Assembly: GCA_014706295.1 (NCBI GenBank)
Contig: JACSVZ010000001.1
Location: 85,000,237 to 85,064,236 of the forward strand
Direction: 5' to 3'
DNA length: 64,000 nt
From: Lycocorax pyrrhopterus obiensis
Taxonomy: Eukaryota > Chordata > Aves > Passeriformes > Paradisaeidae
Shown: piece after piece, positions 41,100 to 51,642 of the stretch
Numbering within the stretch: position 1 is the stretch's first letter
Layout of the letters: the number at the start of each line of letters is the position of its first letter
Notes under the pieces: generated by a model
Databases searched by the model: none
Told to the model about the DNA's origin: nothing
The model's input: the letters and a program-made list of their open reading frames with translations, nothing else
Translations under genes and position numbers: made by a program

Positions 41100-42350
41100 G
41101 GTGAAGGGGGCGGCTCTGCTTTGCTCTCTAATGTTCACAGTTGGGATCTGCTCGTCCCCGCATCCCGCGGGCAGGGACTCAGGGGCTGTCCCCCCTCATC
41201 CCCTCCCCACTCCCCCCTCCCCCGGTTCCCTCGAACCCGAAGGGGTCTGCCTGCTGCTTTCTGAGGCGAAACGAGACACAGAGGGCCGACTGGCCGGGTG
41301 CGGAACTGGGATGGGGTGCAGGTGAACTGGCGGAGCCAGGCTGGGATTAAGGAAAAGGACAATTCCCCCTACGGCTGCGGAGGGACAGGCGAGAGGCAGA
41401 AGCTGAGGGGATGAGGGAGGGGTTGGAGGTGGGGCGAAGCGAGACGCAGCCGGGGCGAGGGGCGCTCGAAGGAGGCGGGACGGGGAGGGAGCACAAAGGA
41501 GCCGGTGGCGAGGGAAGGGGGCAGCGAGCGGGAGGACAGCGGGCATTGCGGGGACGGGCGGGAAAGGGGCGCGGATTGAGGGGAGGGGGTCAGCGGGTTA
41601 CCCCGAGGACTGGGCCTCCCCGCACCGAAGGGGGAGTCCCCGCGTCCCGGCCGCCAGTGCAGGGTCCACGCTCAGCCCCACCGCCATCGAGGAGCCGCCG
41701 CCGCCATCCGCCGCCCCGGCAACCAGCGCCGGACCCCGCCCGCCGGCCCGCGGCCAATCAGCGGCCGCCATGCTGGGCCGGAGGCCAACGGCCCAATCAG
41801 AGGCGGCCTCTGAAGGCCCTGGGTCATGTGAGCAAGCAAGATGGCGGCGCCCACGAGGAGGGCGTGAGGTGGGAGGAGCCATGTTGTAGGCGGTGGGAGC
41901 TGCTCGGTGAAGGCGGTGGGGCCGTGTCCGCCCGTACGGCTCAAGGTCGGAGCCTGAGCCCGGCGGGGACGCCGGGAGGGCCAGCGCGGTGCGGGGACGG
42001 CGACTGGTAGCGGTGGGGATTGAAGGTCGGCGTTGAACCACAATTTCCTGGCGTGAGGGTTCTGACGTGAGCCGGGCCCCGGGTTTTTGGGAGGGCTCCC
42101 TCTGCTTCCAGCGGCGCGCAAGGCTCAGGGAGAGACATGTGTACAAGCTGTGTGCAAGGCTCAGGGAGAGCGGGGTGGTTACAGCTCCGTGGCGTGCTGT
42201 GTGTGGGATCCCAAAGCACAGGTTTGGGGACCCTCCTCAGGCGGCCTGAAGCGATCTTGGTGACATCCTGCCCGCTTGTCCTGCTTTCTCCGCTCCTGCA
42301 TCCGGCCTAGCCCGAACCGAAGCAGGCACAGTCCCATAGGTAGGGCTTAG
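41100..42350. promoter_or_regulatory. CpG island, likely divergent DLG2/TMEM126A promoter
   Basis: CpG density and GC content rise sharply here against AT-rich surroundings. Visible elements are CCAATCA at 41754-41760, CCAATCAG at 41793-41800, a YY1-type AAGATGGCGGC at 41838-41848, an E-box-like TCATGTGA at 41824-41831 and an ATF/CRE-like TGACGTGA at 42063-42070. DLG2 (-) starts to the left and TMEM126A (+) to the right, so a bidirectional promoter is the natural reading. YY1 and CCAAT sites are common in housekeeping and mitochondrial gene promoters. Transcription start sites themselves cannot be read from the sequence. Long open frames on both strands here come from GC richness. Confidence 0.8.
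42118..42170 (+). repeat. 17-bp direct repeat pair, 36-bp period
   Basis: The sequence gcaaggctcagggagag occurs at 42118-42134 and again, identical, at 42154-42170. It lies at the right edge of the CpG island, possibly within the TMEM126A 5' UTR. Confidence 0.85.
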
Positions 42351-42375
42351 GACACAGCCTTCAGGCTATAAAAGC

Positions 42376-42391
42376 AACTTAAGGTAAGTAT
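42376..42391 (+). other. TMEM126A: Candidate splice donor of a TMEM126A 5' UTR exon
   Basis: AAG|GTAAGTA is a near-perfect donor, with the exon side ending at 42383. It lies on the plus strand just past the CpG island and 1.3 kb before the acceptor of the start-codon exon (43711). It could close a 5' UTR exon of TMEM126A. An alternative donor closer to the promoter is CTCG|GTGAAG near 41907. Which is used is unknown. Confidence 0.4.
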
Positions 42392-42486
42392 GATTTGGCA
42401 AAGTAAGTCTGGGAGAATTTCCTCTGCAGTAAAACGTATAGGAAAAAAAGCATTTGAATCACTCAACTCCAGGTGTAATCAAGAGC

Positions 42487-43489
42487 TGTTGTACAGAGTT
42501 GACCTCAGCTGGCCACCGAGATACTCTTGCCACTTTCTGCCCCCCTCAGCAGGACAGGGAGAAGGGATGAATAAAAGCTCAGGGGTTGTGGTAAGGACAG
42601 GGAGATCACTCACCAGTTACCATTACAGTCAAAACAGTAAACTTTGGGGGAATATATTGTCAGTCAAATCAGAGTGGGGAAATGAGAAATAAAGCCAAAT
42701 CCTTAAAACACCTTCCCTTCACCCCTCCCTTCACTCCTGTTTTTTCTCTATGTCCTTCTCCCTCTTAGAAGTGCAGGCAGACAGGGAAAGGGGGTTGTGG
42801 TCAGTTCATCATGTGTTGTCTCTACCACTCCTTCCTCCTTGCACTCTTTTCCTTCCCCAGTGTGTGGTCCCTTCCATGGGAGACAGTTCTCCACAAACTT
42901 CTCCAACAGGAGTCCTTCCCACAGGCTGCAGTTCTCTCTGAATTCCTCCGGTGTGGGTCCCCTCCACAGGGGTCAGTCCTTCAGTAGCAGTGGCTGCTGC
43001 AGTGTGGTTCTCCCATGGGTTCACAGGTTCCTGCCAGGAACCCACTCCAGCACAGGCCTCCCACTGGGTCACAGCCTCCTTCAGGCATCCACCTGCTCTG
43101 GCATGAGATCCTCCAGGGGCTGCAGATGGATCTCTGCTCCCCCATGGACCTCCAAGGGCTTGCAGGGGCACAGCTGCCTCACCCACGGGCTTCAGGGGAA
43201 TCTCAGCTCCAGTGCCTGGAGCACCTCCTGCCCCTCCTTGTGCACTGACCTTGGTGTCTGCAGGGCTGTTCCTCTCACATATTCTCACTCCTCTTTTCCA
43301 GCTGCTGTTGTGCAGCAGTTTTTACCCTTTCTTAACTTTCCCACGTTGGGCTTAGACTTGGCCAGCAGCAGGTCTATCTTGGAGCTGGCTGGAACAGACT
43401 CTGTTGGACATGGAGGAGGCTCCTGGCATCTTAGAAGCCACCCTTGCATCCCTCCTGCTACCAAAACCTTGCCACACAAACCCTCTGCA
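42487..43489 (-). mobile_element. Full-length-looking solo LTR, antisense to TMEM126A
   Basis: About 1 kb with TG...CA ends in either orientation. Internally it has repeated, diverged units of the type 'ctccagnnnaggcctcccatgg', then 'gtgcactgaccttggtgtct' and 'ctaccaaaaccttgccac' near the right edge. It matches in outline a long avian endogenous retrovirus LTR that I recall. On the family's own strand it runs right to left, with the 3' end at 42487 and a degenerate poly(A) region near 42655. No matching target-site duplication is visible (left agagc, right attgt). A 239-codon plus-strand frame inside it is not a gene. It sits in the presumed 5' intron of TMEM126A. Confidence 0.7.
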
Positions 43490-43711
43490 ATTGTATGCTT
43501 TCTAATTTATGTCTAAAAAGTATGGATTTATTTGGCTGGATTTTTTCTTACAGTTCTGTTTGACAGTTAAGTCAATTTAAACCTGGAGTATTGCCATGCA
43601 AAACGGGAAATGCATTTGTGATTCATAGTGGCAGAGTCTAAATGTTTATTTGATTCATACTGGGGCTATGTAACTTTGATTACATTTGTTTATATTTTCC
43701 TTATGATCCAG

Positions 43712-43836
43712 GACTTCAAGATGACAGGAAGAGAGTTTCTTGAACTAGATTCTCCACAGCAAAGACTAATTTTGGAAAGATTTAAACGGATGGAGATCAT
43801 AGAAAAGATGTTCAATGAGCTTCCTAAAGCAGATCA
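43712..43836 (+). CDS. TMEM126A: TMEM126A start-codon exon
   Basis: The acceptor is ttatgatccag|gacttcaag and the ATG at 43721 comes nine bases in. The donor is CA|GTAAGTGC. It encodes the first 38 residues, a charged leader with RFKRMEIIEKM, and leaves CA of a Gln codon. A TAA right after the donor in the unspliced frame confirms that splicing is needed. Confidence 0.88.
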
Positions 43837-46800
43837 GTAAGTGCTGGTAAAATAAATGAAGATAAGTGCATCAAACATTTCAAGTCTTGGAGGCTTTTCT
43901 TTTTCCTTACTCTTGTATTACAAATTTTCCTTACAGTTACAAAATTAGTTAATTGTGAAGATGCTTGTTATTGTCCAGAACAGAAAACTTGTTCTATGTT
44001 TTTTCAGTATGGTTATTTCAGTGTTGGTTCTGATCCTGCTGAGCTGGTTTCTGGCATGTGCTCCCCAGTGCTTAGGGGTCTGGGATGGCTGATCAGCCCT
44101 GACTGGCCCTGAGCGTTCTCACAGTCCTGTGTTAGAGCTGATAAATTTTCTAAGAAACTGAAATATGATTCTGCTGGAGTCATCTTGTGTCCAGCAGGGT
44201 TGGCCTGAGGCCAGAACTGAGTGAGCATCAACCTGCTGGTTTCTGCATTTCATTCTGCACCGCTCCCTGTTTCAGGAAGGCGAGACTAAGGTATCCAGGT
44301 GGTGGAGGAGGAGTCAGCTGGAGTCCCCCAGGCTCACCAGCAGGGTTCTGTGCAGCACAAAGCCAGCTAAATGCCTTCTGGGCCTCACAAATGACCTTTT
44401 TGGTTTGTGATACTGCATGTCACTGCAAAACCTTACTGGACCTGAGCTGGTTCTGTTCGGAGCCATTTGCATGTGTGTATCAGCTTGGATAAATTTTTTA
44501 GAAATAAGAATAATCAGAAGCTTATTTATATTTTTTTAATAGGACTAAATTGCTGGCTAAACAAACTGCTGGTAGTAACACAGGGCCTCCCCACACAGGT
44601 GAGAAGGAAAAGGCTGCAATTTTTTGTAGGATCTGCCGCCCTCACATTCAGCCCAAAAAACTCCTCCTTCCCCAGGAGAGCAGGGGAGGCAGATACTTCA
44701 ATAGTGATGTGGTAATGTCTGGATAGAAACTGTGGACTTAGGGCCTTGGAAAGAAGTTGCTGCCAGTCCCTGGCAGGACTTACAGCTTGTATAGCCAGAG
44801 GGGAGCTCACTAATGTCTGGAAAGGAAGAGCAAGCACGCTGCAGTCAAACTGAGAGTTCCTGTTTACCCAGGCACTTGTTTTTAACACTAGGGAGCTCAA
44901 ACAAACCCAAACCCCAGCTGTTCCATCCTTCTTTTCTTTCCTTTTGTGCAGTGCAGCAGTTCTGTACCTCACTAAATTAAGTAGATTCTGCTAGTCCTGG
45001 GTACATTAATTTGCTCTGGTTTGGATACTTAAATATGCTGCTAAAATTTTAATCTTTGTCATCCATATTTATGGGCATGCTTGCCTGCATTTCACTGCCT
45101 GTGATTGTATTTTCCTATTCAAAAAAAGAAAAAGGTGGTGTCCTTGATGTCTGACATTTTTAGTGTTTTAAGTTTTGCAAGATTACCAAGTACATCTCTG
45201 AAGTCTTTTCCGTATGATTTTTTTTCAGTGCTTAATATTATTCAAAACATCAAGATGTAGAAGAATTATAAGTAGATTGACTTGACTTTTTAAAATTATG
45301 TATTATATTGTATATATATTTCTTAATTTCTTTTCAGAAAACCTTATTCTTAGAAACATGGTTATTAGGAGAGCTTTAATGAAGTTTGCATTAACTGTAA
45401 TTGGGAAAAAAAATTGTAGCAATGGCTTCTCAACCTTTCTGTCACTTCACTCTTCAAGTGTGTGTAAACATGTAACAAAGGATGCTGCACTGGTTGCTTT
45501 TGAAAGTAGTTACTCTCCAGTTTGCACCAGTGAGAGATTTACATCTCTTACCCCTTGTTGCAGGGTTTTCAGAAGAGAATTGTAGTGTTGACTAAACTAA
45601 ACTTTTTTACAGTTCTCAATTGCTGAAACGCCTTTCCTTCTTTCACAGGAACCTTTGTAATCATGGAAAATACTTCCTAGCAGCAAATTCAAGCTTATGT
45701 GGCTTAGCAGCAAATAATTTCTTCAGGAGCATCCTACATGTCAGAAAGGCCCTCTTGGTGTCCGCTATGCCAATGGCTGTTATTCCATTTCTTTCAACAG
45801 CAGCAGTTTATGAAGTTTTTGTGCGTGACCCTTTATTTTCAGGTAAAAACCTCTTTATTCTTTTTTTTTTTTTTAATGGCTTTCCTTTCTGTACGCAATG
45901 TAACACTAGAGGAGCTTTTCCTCCCTGCAGAAGAGTGCTCTTAAACTGTTGTGGTCTTAGAAAACCTCAGTTTGTAAAGCAGAGTTTGAAAAACAGAATG
46001 CATTGGACAGCAGTGAGTGGAGTGGGAAAGGAGATACATATGTTTATATATATTTCTAAAAAAATTTGTTACACATTACTTATTTTTAGCATTTTTCACT
46101 CAAAGTCATGTAAAAGTGACTGCAACAAAGCAGTTCAATTTCCCCCCAGCTGTACAATTTCATTTGAAGGTCAACTTTAGAATTATAAATTCTTTATGAG
46201 TTAGAATGGGAGTGATTTGTTTTGGTTTTGTTTCAGTTTTTGTTTTGGGGGTGTTTTTGTTGTTGTTTTGGGTTGTTGTTGTTTTTTTAAAAGACGAGTC
46301 CTCCTTTATCATTTTTTGCATACCTGTACAGCTTGGCGGTTTCTGTCCAGAGCCTGTTTTCAGGTTCTTGCAAGCAGCTTATAAATTGATGTGGTGGAGC
46401 ATGTGTGGATATTGGCAGTGAAATATTGTTTGCCACACAGGTCAGCTGAACTGTGAGGTCTGTGCTGTGATCAGAGGAGGATTAGTAGGTGCTGTTGTGG
46501 GTGGTCTCTATCCCATTTTCTTGGCTATCCCCTTGAATGGAAGCCTTGCAGCCAGGTATGTCTTACTAACCTGCAATGATTGAAATGTATTTATGGGTTA
46601 AATCTTCAGTTCTTAGTGTAAATTCTATGGGTATTTAGTCTGTGCACACCTGTCTTCTTGTAGACATTTAGTACATGGAAAGAGATTTACATTAAGGTCA
46701 TCTAATTACAAAGTGAAGTTTGTAAGAGCTATACCAAAGTGAAATAAGATCTGCAAAGTGATCCATTGGGAAGCCCTTGTGTTTAGCAGGAACCTTACAA

Positions 46801-47352
46801 GTCTCCCAGGGGGTGCCTGCGTGTGTGCAGTTGGTGGCTGCCATCCTGCCACCACTGAAGGTGGCTGGACAGCCAAGACACCTCAATGACCCTGGGCAGT
46901 GCCCAGCAGCCAAAGTCCCTGGCAGGTGTCATTCTGTGTAGTTCAGAGCACCGCAAGGGCAGGGCAAGGCTTGGTGAGACCCAGGACGTGGTCGGGATAA
47001 GCATTTATCCAGAGAGCTCAGTACCACCAAGCAAATTTAACTTAGGAGAAGTAGGAGAAAATTACTATCTACATAAATATTTATGTTAAATCTTGACACT
47101 TGCATGGAAAAAAAAAGTAAGTTTCTACCATGGTTTTTGTTGTTTAGGTATATGTCAACTCCCTTGCCAGGGAAAGAAAATCTTTTACGCTACTGGATCA
47201 CAACTGCTCAGCCTGTCTTTAGAAAGATGAGTCTGGGTATACTGGTACAGGCTCTGACTGGATTATACCTTGCCACTAAACAGCACGGAATATATATCAA
47301 AATGCTGCTGCAGATGAACACTAGCAGGGATCCTGAAGAGCTACCTGAATGA
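43721..47352 (+). CDS. TMEM126A: TMEM126A, mitochondrial complex I assembly factor, four coding exons
   Basis: Multi-pass inner mitochondrial membrane protein of the TMEM126 family, needed in mammals for building the ND4 (distal membrane) part of complex I; human defects cause optic atrophy. The coding exons are 43721-43836, 45649-45842, 46441-46555 and 47148-47352. They total 630 nt, or 209 residues plus TGA, against 195 in human as I recall. All three introns have GT-AG ends and consistent phases (2, 1, 2). Likely membrane segments are at residues 47-67, 74-94, 112-135 and 168-187. Family matches include NELPKADQN, SLCGLAANNFF, GGLYPIFLAIPLNGSLAARY and QPVFRKM; the GGLYP-FLAIP-NG-LAARY block is closer to TMEM126A than to TMEM126B. 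The N terminus (MTGREFLELDSPQQRL) differs from human A, and its IEIIEKMF-like part recalls TMEM126B. It is convergent with CREBZF. Confidence 0.93.
45649..45842 (+). CDS. TMEM126A: TMEM126A coding exon 2
   Basis: A strong pyrimidine tract and CAG acceptor precede it (cctttccttctttcacag). It supplies the G completing Gln39, then encodes residues 40-103 with two membrane segments, and ends in TCA-G before the donor GTAAAA. Confidence 0.93.
46441..46555 (+). CDS. TMEM126A: TMEM126A coding exon 3
   Basis: The acceptor is tgccacacag and the donor AG|GTATGT. It carries the most conserved block, GQLNCEVCAVIR followed by GGLYPIFLAIPLNG. The two-cysteine C-E-V-C element parallels the C-E-T-C of the human protein. 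Confidence 0.95.
47148..47352 (+). CDS. TMEM126A: TMEM126A last coding exon
   Basis: It starts after tgttgtttag. It encodes RYMSTPLPGKENLLRYW, then the last membrane segment, and ends in PEELPE with TGA at 47350-47352. Confidence 0.94.
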
Positions 47353-47391
47353 AGTAAAGCAACTTTTCAATTGCCTTGGATAAGTAACCGT

Positions 47392-47397
47392 AATAAA
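47392..47397 (+). terminator. TMEM126A: TMEM126A poly(A) signal
   Basis: AATAAA lies 40 bases after the stop codon, followed about 15-25 bases later by a T/G-rich stretch (gtgttgcttgatgtctc), which gives the usual cleavage context. It implies a very short 3' UTR. Confidence 0.75.
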
Positions 47398-47692
47398 CAA
47401 GGAAAAGAAGTGTTGCTTGATGTCTCTTTTTAATAGAAAAACAAAGTGTCTGCACTGGCATTTTTTAAGTTTTGAACTTAAATGTAGGTTAAACTTTTCA
47501 TTATGCCCAGTTTAGTGTATACACCTGAATAACAGACAGGTGTGTTTCTTTGGAAATGGGAGGCAAGAAACCATTTACAGTGCCTGCTTAGTGTTTGGCT
47601 CTAAGGTGACGCTACATCTTTTAGAAGCTGCAAAAAAATGAGTATTTTTGAAAAAAGTGGGGCTTTCTCCTTCATAATACAAACCATAGAGT

Positions 47693-47720
47693 TTAAAAAA
47701 AAAAAAAAAACCCAAACCCA
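47693..47720. repeat. Poly(A)/A-rich tract
   Basis: An A run of about 16 is followed by cccaaacccaaaaggggg. It is low complexity with no element body recognised. Confidence 0.7.
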
Positions 47721-48242
47721 AAAGGGGGAAGATCAAGGCAAGGTTTTACTAGAGATTCCTCAAAATCTGAGTAATTTTTTCCCTTTTCTCCATTCTGCTA
47801 GCACAAAACTTCTGTCCCAAGATTACCCCTTTTAGACTGTTAGAAGGGTCACACTGTACACTGCAGGGAACACTTTTATCACAGAGCAATTAGGAGTGAT
47901 AATCATGTCAGGCTTTCCAGCATATCAAAAAAACCAGCCTTTGGCTTTGTAACCATTTTGCCTTGAAATCTTTTCCTGAAGGATGGGATTGTGTTGAGAG
48001 GCCGCCGAGGGCCGGTGCCGTTACTAGGGTATCTCAGCTACTTCTAAGATCAGTGGTCCGGAGTAATGCATTTATGAGTCAGGTGCGCCTTCCCATTAGT
48101 GGCTATATGTTCTAGAGCAATATAAATTGCCAGCTCTCCTACTGCATGAAGTGTCTTTAGTGTATTCTGCAGTTTGAGAGCTGAATCAGGAATTCTTCTA
48201 CAGAAGCAATCCTCTCAATCTGATGTATGGTCTTAACCCCCT

Positions 48243-48535
48243 GTAGGTGGGGGTTGGCCTCTTCTCCCAGGCAACAAGTGACAGGACAAGAGGAAATGGC
48301 CTCAAACTGTGCTGGGGAGTTTCAGATTGAACATCAGGAGGAATTTCTTTACAGAAGGAGTTGTTAAGCATTGGAATGGACTGCCCAGGAGGTGGCAGGA
48401 GTCACCATCCTTGGAGGTGTTTGAGAAACTGCTGGATGTGGCACTTGGTGCCATGGTCTAGTTGAGAATTTGGTGATGAGTCAAAGGTTGGACTCGATGA
48501 GCCTGGGGGTCTTTTCCAACCTAAATGATTCGTAA
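48243..48535 (+). mobile_element. CR1 LINE 3' fragment, sense
   Basis: 'caggcaacaagtgacaggac', 'gaggaaatggcctcaa', 'aacatcaggaggaatttctt' and 'ggttggactcgatgagcc' are classic CR1 3' motifs on the plus strand. The terminal repeat is degraded ('aaatgattcgtaa'). Confidence 0.9.
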
Positions 48536-48877
48536 CTGTAAAAGCTGTACAGTTACTGGTTAACAGTCACATACACTTCAATACAGTTCTAGCATCCCCT
48601 GAGATGCATGTGGAAATATTTATTAATGAGAATTAAGAATTCAGCATTGAGACCTTTCATTGAAGGGAGTTAAAATTTATGCTGTAACACTGATGAAAAA
48701 TATGTTGAAGGAGTTGCATCATCTTTATCTACCTTTTCCTTAAAAATGGGTTGTTACAGCAGGAAGATCACACATTCTTTCTCTATAGCCAGGAGTAGCA
48801 GCCTGATTTGTACAGGGAAGCAGCAATATAGACTCCCTGTTGTTAGGTAGAGATCATTTAGTTTTCCTTGGGAAACC

Positions 48878-48942
48878 ATGGGAACACGATGTGACACAGC
48901 AATAGTTCCTCAAACTATTGCTATGTCACATGGTGTTCCCAT
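48878..48942. repeat. Near-perfect 65-nt hairpin (30-bp arms, 5-nt loop)
   Basis: The left arm is 48878-48907 and the right arm 48913-48942. They are reverse complements at 28 of 30 positions (one G-G and one C-A mismatch) around the loop cctca. No transposon body is recognised beside it. It could be a small RNA precursor, a MITE-like relic or a chance palindrome. The length falls in the pre-miRNA range but the loop is short. Confidence 0.9.
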
Positions 48943-51642
48943 CCTGGTCTGCATCCAAACAGCTTGGCCTTACCTTCATCACCCCAACTGGAGATTCTCA
49001 TGGAGCAAGTATTTTACATGACAGTGAATTGTCATATCTCCGGCAGCCATCAGACTTTAACCAACAGAACCACTTACCTGTGATAATAAAAACATAAAAT
49101 AAAGGTGTTATTGTGCAATAGTATCTTGAAGAATGGCAATGACTGGCTCAGTGATTATTGCAAGTGTTTAACATGATATAGTTACAATACTGTAAACAGA
49201 TTGCAGTGCTTTTTAAAGGGTGAGATTCTAAAGGATCATCCCTTCCATGTACTACTTTCATTTTGGTATAAATTGAAGTGATAATTATCCTCAGTCACCA
49301 AAATGCATGTTACGGTCTGAGCTGGACAAACCACATCCTTTTAGATACTAATTTCTTAAAGTGAAAGGTGAAGATTCTATATTAAAAAAGTTACATTCCT
49401 CAACTTTTTTAGTAAGCTGCAAAGACTGACAGTTGTTTCCAGCATCACTGATGAACACACAAATAGCAAACATGTATTTTACATGTTCAGCACTAGTCAC
49501 ATCAAAGGTCAGCTGAACACTCCTGAGACTGGAGGGGTGGTGTGTTTATGAACCAGGAAACTTTTCAGTTACACCCTCTGTACTTCTCCTTAAACTACTG
49601 CGGGGGAAAAATGTTCTCAGAATTAAAGTCTGAAATTGTTTCAGAATTCCACAGGACACCATGATACTACCCCAGTTCTAGCATGCATGCGTGTGGAGGA
49701 GTGTCTGCACAGGAATCTGGGAACACTCCTTCCATTCCCTGTTTCATACACAGGGTATGTCCTACTTCCTACAACCCCCAAGAAGTCAAAGGAGGAACTT
49801 TTACCAGTCCTGGGCCTCTGACAACTGTAATAAACTCCCCACAAACACTGAGTGAGAACAGGTTTTAGTTGGATCCTTTCTTCCACCATTGTAGTAGAAA
49901 CAAGCCAGGCACAGGCTACACATATCCCAGAGAAATGAGTTTAGGCTACTCCAAGTCTGAACTACTGCCAAAAGAATGCCAAGAATGGCTACAGATAAGA
50001 GCCAACAGAAATACTAAAAAAGCACCACTTTTATCTTCTAGATGTTCCATTTTAAATGCTGTCTCAACATTACAATCTATTCTACGGCTCCTGCAAATGA
50101 CACCCTCATCCTCCTGGTACATGTGCGAGTGCTGCTCTTGGCATCCTCCTGCTAATGAGCACAGGCAGAGTTATTTCTCCACATCTGCATATCCCACTTA
50201 AACTGGGTGGAAAACTGTAGAATCAGCAGCTGCACAAGGTGTTCTTTAAACAGAGTTCATTTGAACAGCTCCCATACCTAACATATCCTTCACACATTTT
50301 ACAGTGTAACTAATAGTAAATACAGCCCTATAACCAGAATATTGCTGATTCCAGCAGAAAACCTCCTTAACTACAAACTCTAGAAAACACAGCATTTTAA
50401 AAATCAGTAAATGTACAAAAGGCCTTTGTGTTTTGCCAAAGATCCCTGTGTTTCATAGGGAAAACTGATTACAGTTTTGACAAATGGCATGAGAAATCTG
50501 ATTATGTGGAAGTACCAAGAGATGCCAAGTGTTGGAACATGGTTCCCTGCATTTCCTTTGATACCATCTCTCCATGCAGCTACAGATTACAGAAGCACCG
50601 ATTTGTTTTTAACTCCCAGGTGCTGCAAAGCTCTTCAGAGGAAAGAGAAGTAAATTTAGAATGCTACCAAGAGTCACAGCACCAGAATCAAACTCCAAAG
50701 GACTAAAGGAGAACTGAGCATGAAATTGTTTCTTATTTAAATGCTAAATAGTCTTCAAGTGACTCTGGTGGGAAAAAAAATGGTAAATGCAGGTAGCATG
50801 GCTGTGCAGCTGAACACTGGCAGCTTGGTTCTGTGGTACATACAATTTACCAAACACAAGTTTCAGTGCTGAACAGGGTATTTCCTACAACTAGAGGCCA
50901 AAAACGCAGAGCATGCCAGTATGCTTTTACATTTTTATGCGGTACTTTTTGTGAAATGTTCCTTTTTATCAAGCTGCAGACCACTTTAACTAGAATCCCC
51001 TTGTGCTAGAAAGCCAGTGGACTATTTTAAACTGTCCTCTACAAATAAAGTATTTAAGATGAACACAAGTCTAAACATACAGTACATGGCTCACTCCGGA
51101 GCGTTGAAAATTGTTTGTCCTTTCAGCACTGTCAAACCTTTTGTTTTTAACACTCACTCCAGTGTTTAGTGTGGAAATAACAATTTGATCCAAGATCAAA
51201 ATTCAGCATGTAATTAACCAGTCATGAAACTTCAGAGCCTAAAAATAGAACAGACAGGAGGAAGATGCCAATAGACCACAGAAGGGTTTATGTAAGTATT
51301 TTACGCTTCCATGGTATATTGATCAAACGATCCATATTAATAAAAAATTAAGAACTATGAAATACAAGAAGTGCTGATTCTCAGAAGTACAGCTCTATCT
51401 GCAGTTTCAAGGATTAACACCTTCGTGTTGTCCTCACCACAAAATTACCTTTAAAGACAGATGAGCAAGAACATTTCTCCTGCATACCCTGATCCATTTT
51501 ATCGTTTTCCAGTTGATGACCCAGATATAGCAGCAACATTTACCCCTGTTTTCCCACTTTGTTTAATGAACCAAGACATTAATGAGAAGAAAAAGATGAA
51601 AAAACATTTGAGCCCATAAACTGAAAGATCAACAAGTCTGAT

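Larger units (their letters stand above)
47353..51640. other. Intergenic region between TMEM126A and CREBZF
   Basis: About 4.3 kb with no recognised gene. It holds an A-rich run near 47.7 kb, a CR1 copy at 48.2-48.5 kb and the hairpin at 48.9 kb. Several short open frames (for example around 49.6-50.2 kb) match nothing I know. Part of the right side could belong to a long CREBZF 3' UTR. Confidence 0.6.

Noticed and set aside
41411..42146. Long overlapping open frames of 149-199 codons on both strands
   Set aside because: They lie in a CpG island where stop codons are rare. They overlap each other in several frames, have Pro/Arg/Gly-rich low-complexity products and no recognisable homology.
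42797..43516. 239-codon plus-strand frame and 159-codon minus-strand frame
   Set aside because: Both fall inside the LTR. The sequence is repeat-derived and the products are low complexity.
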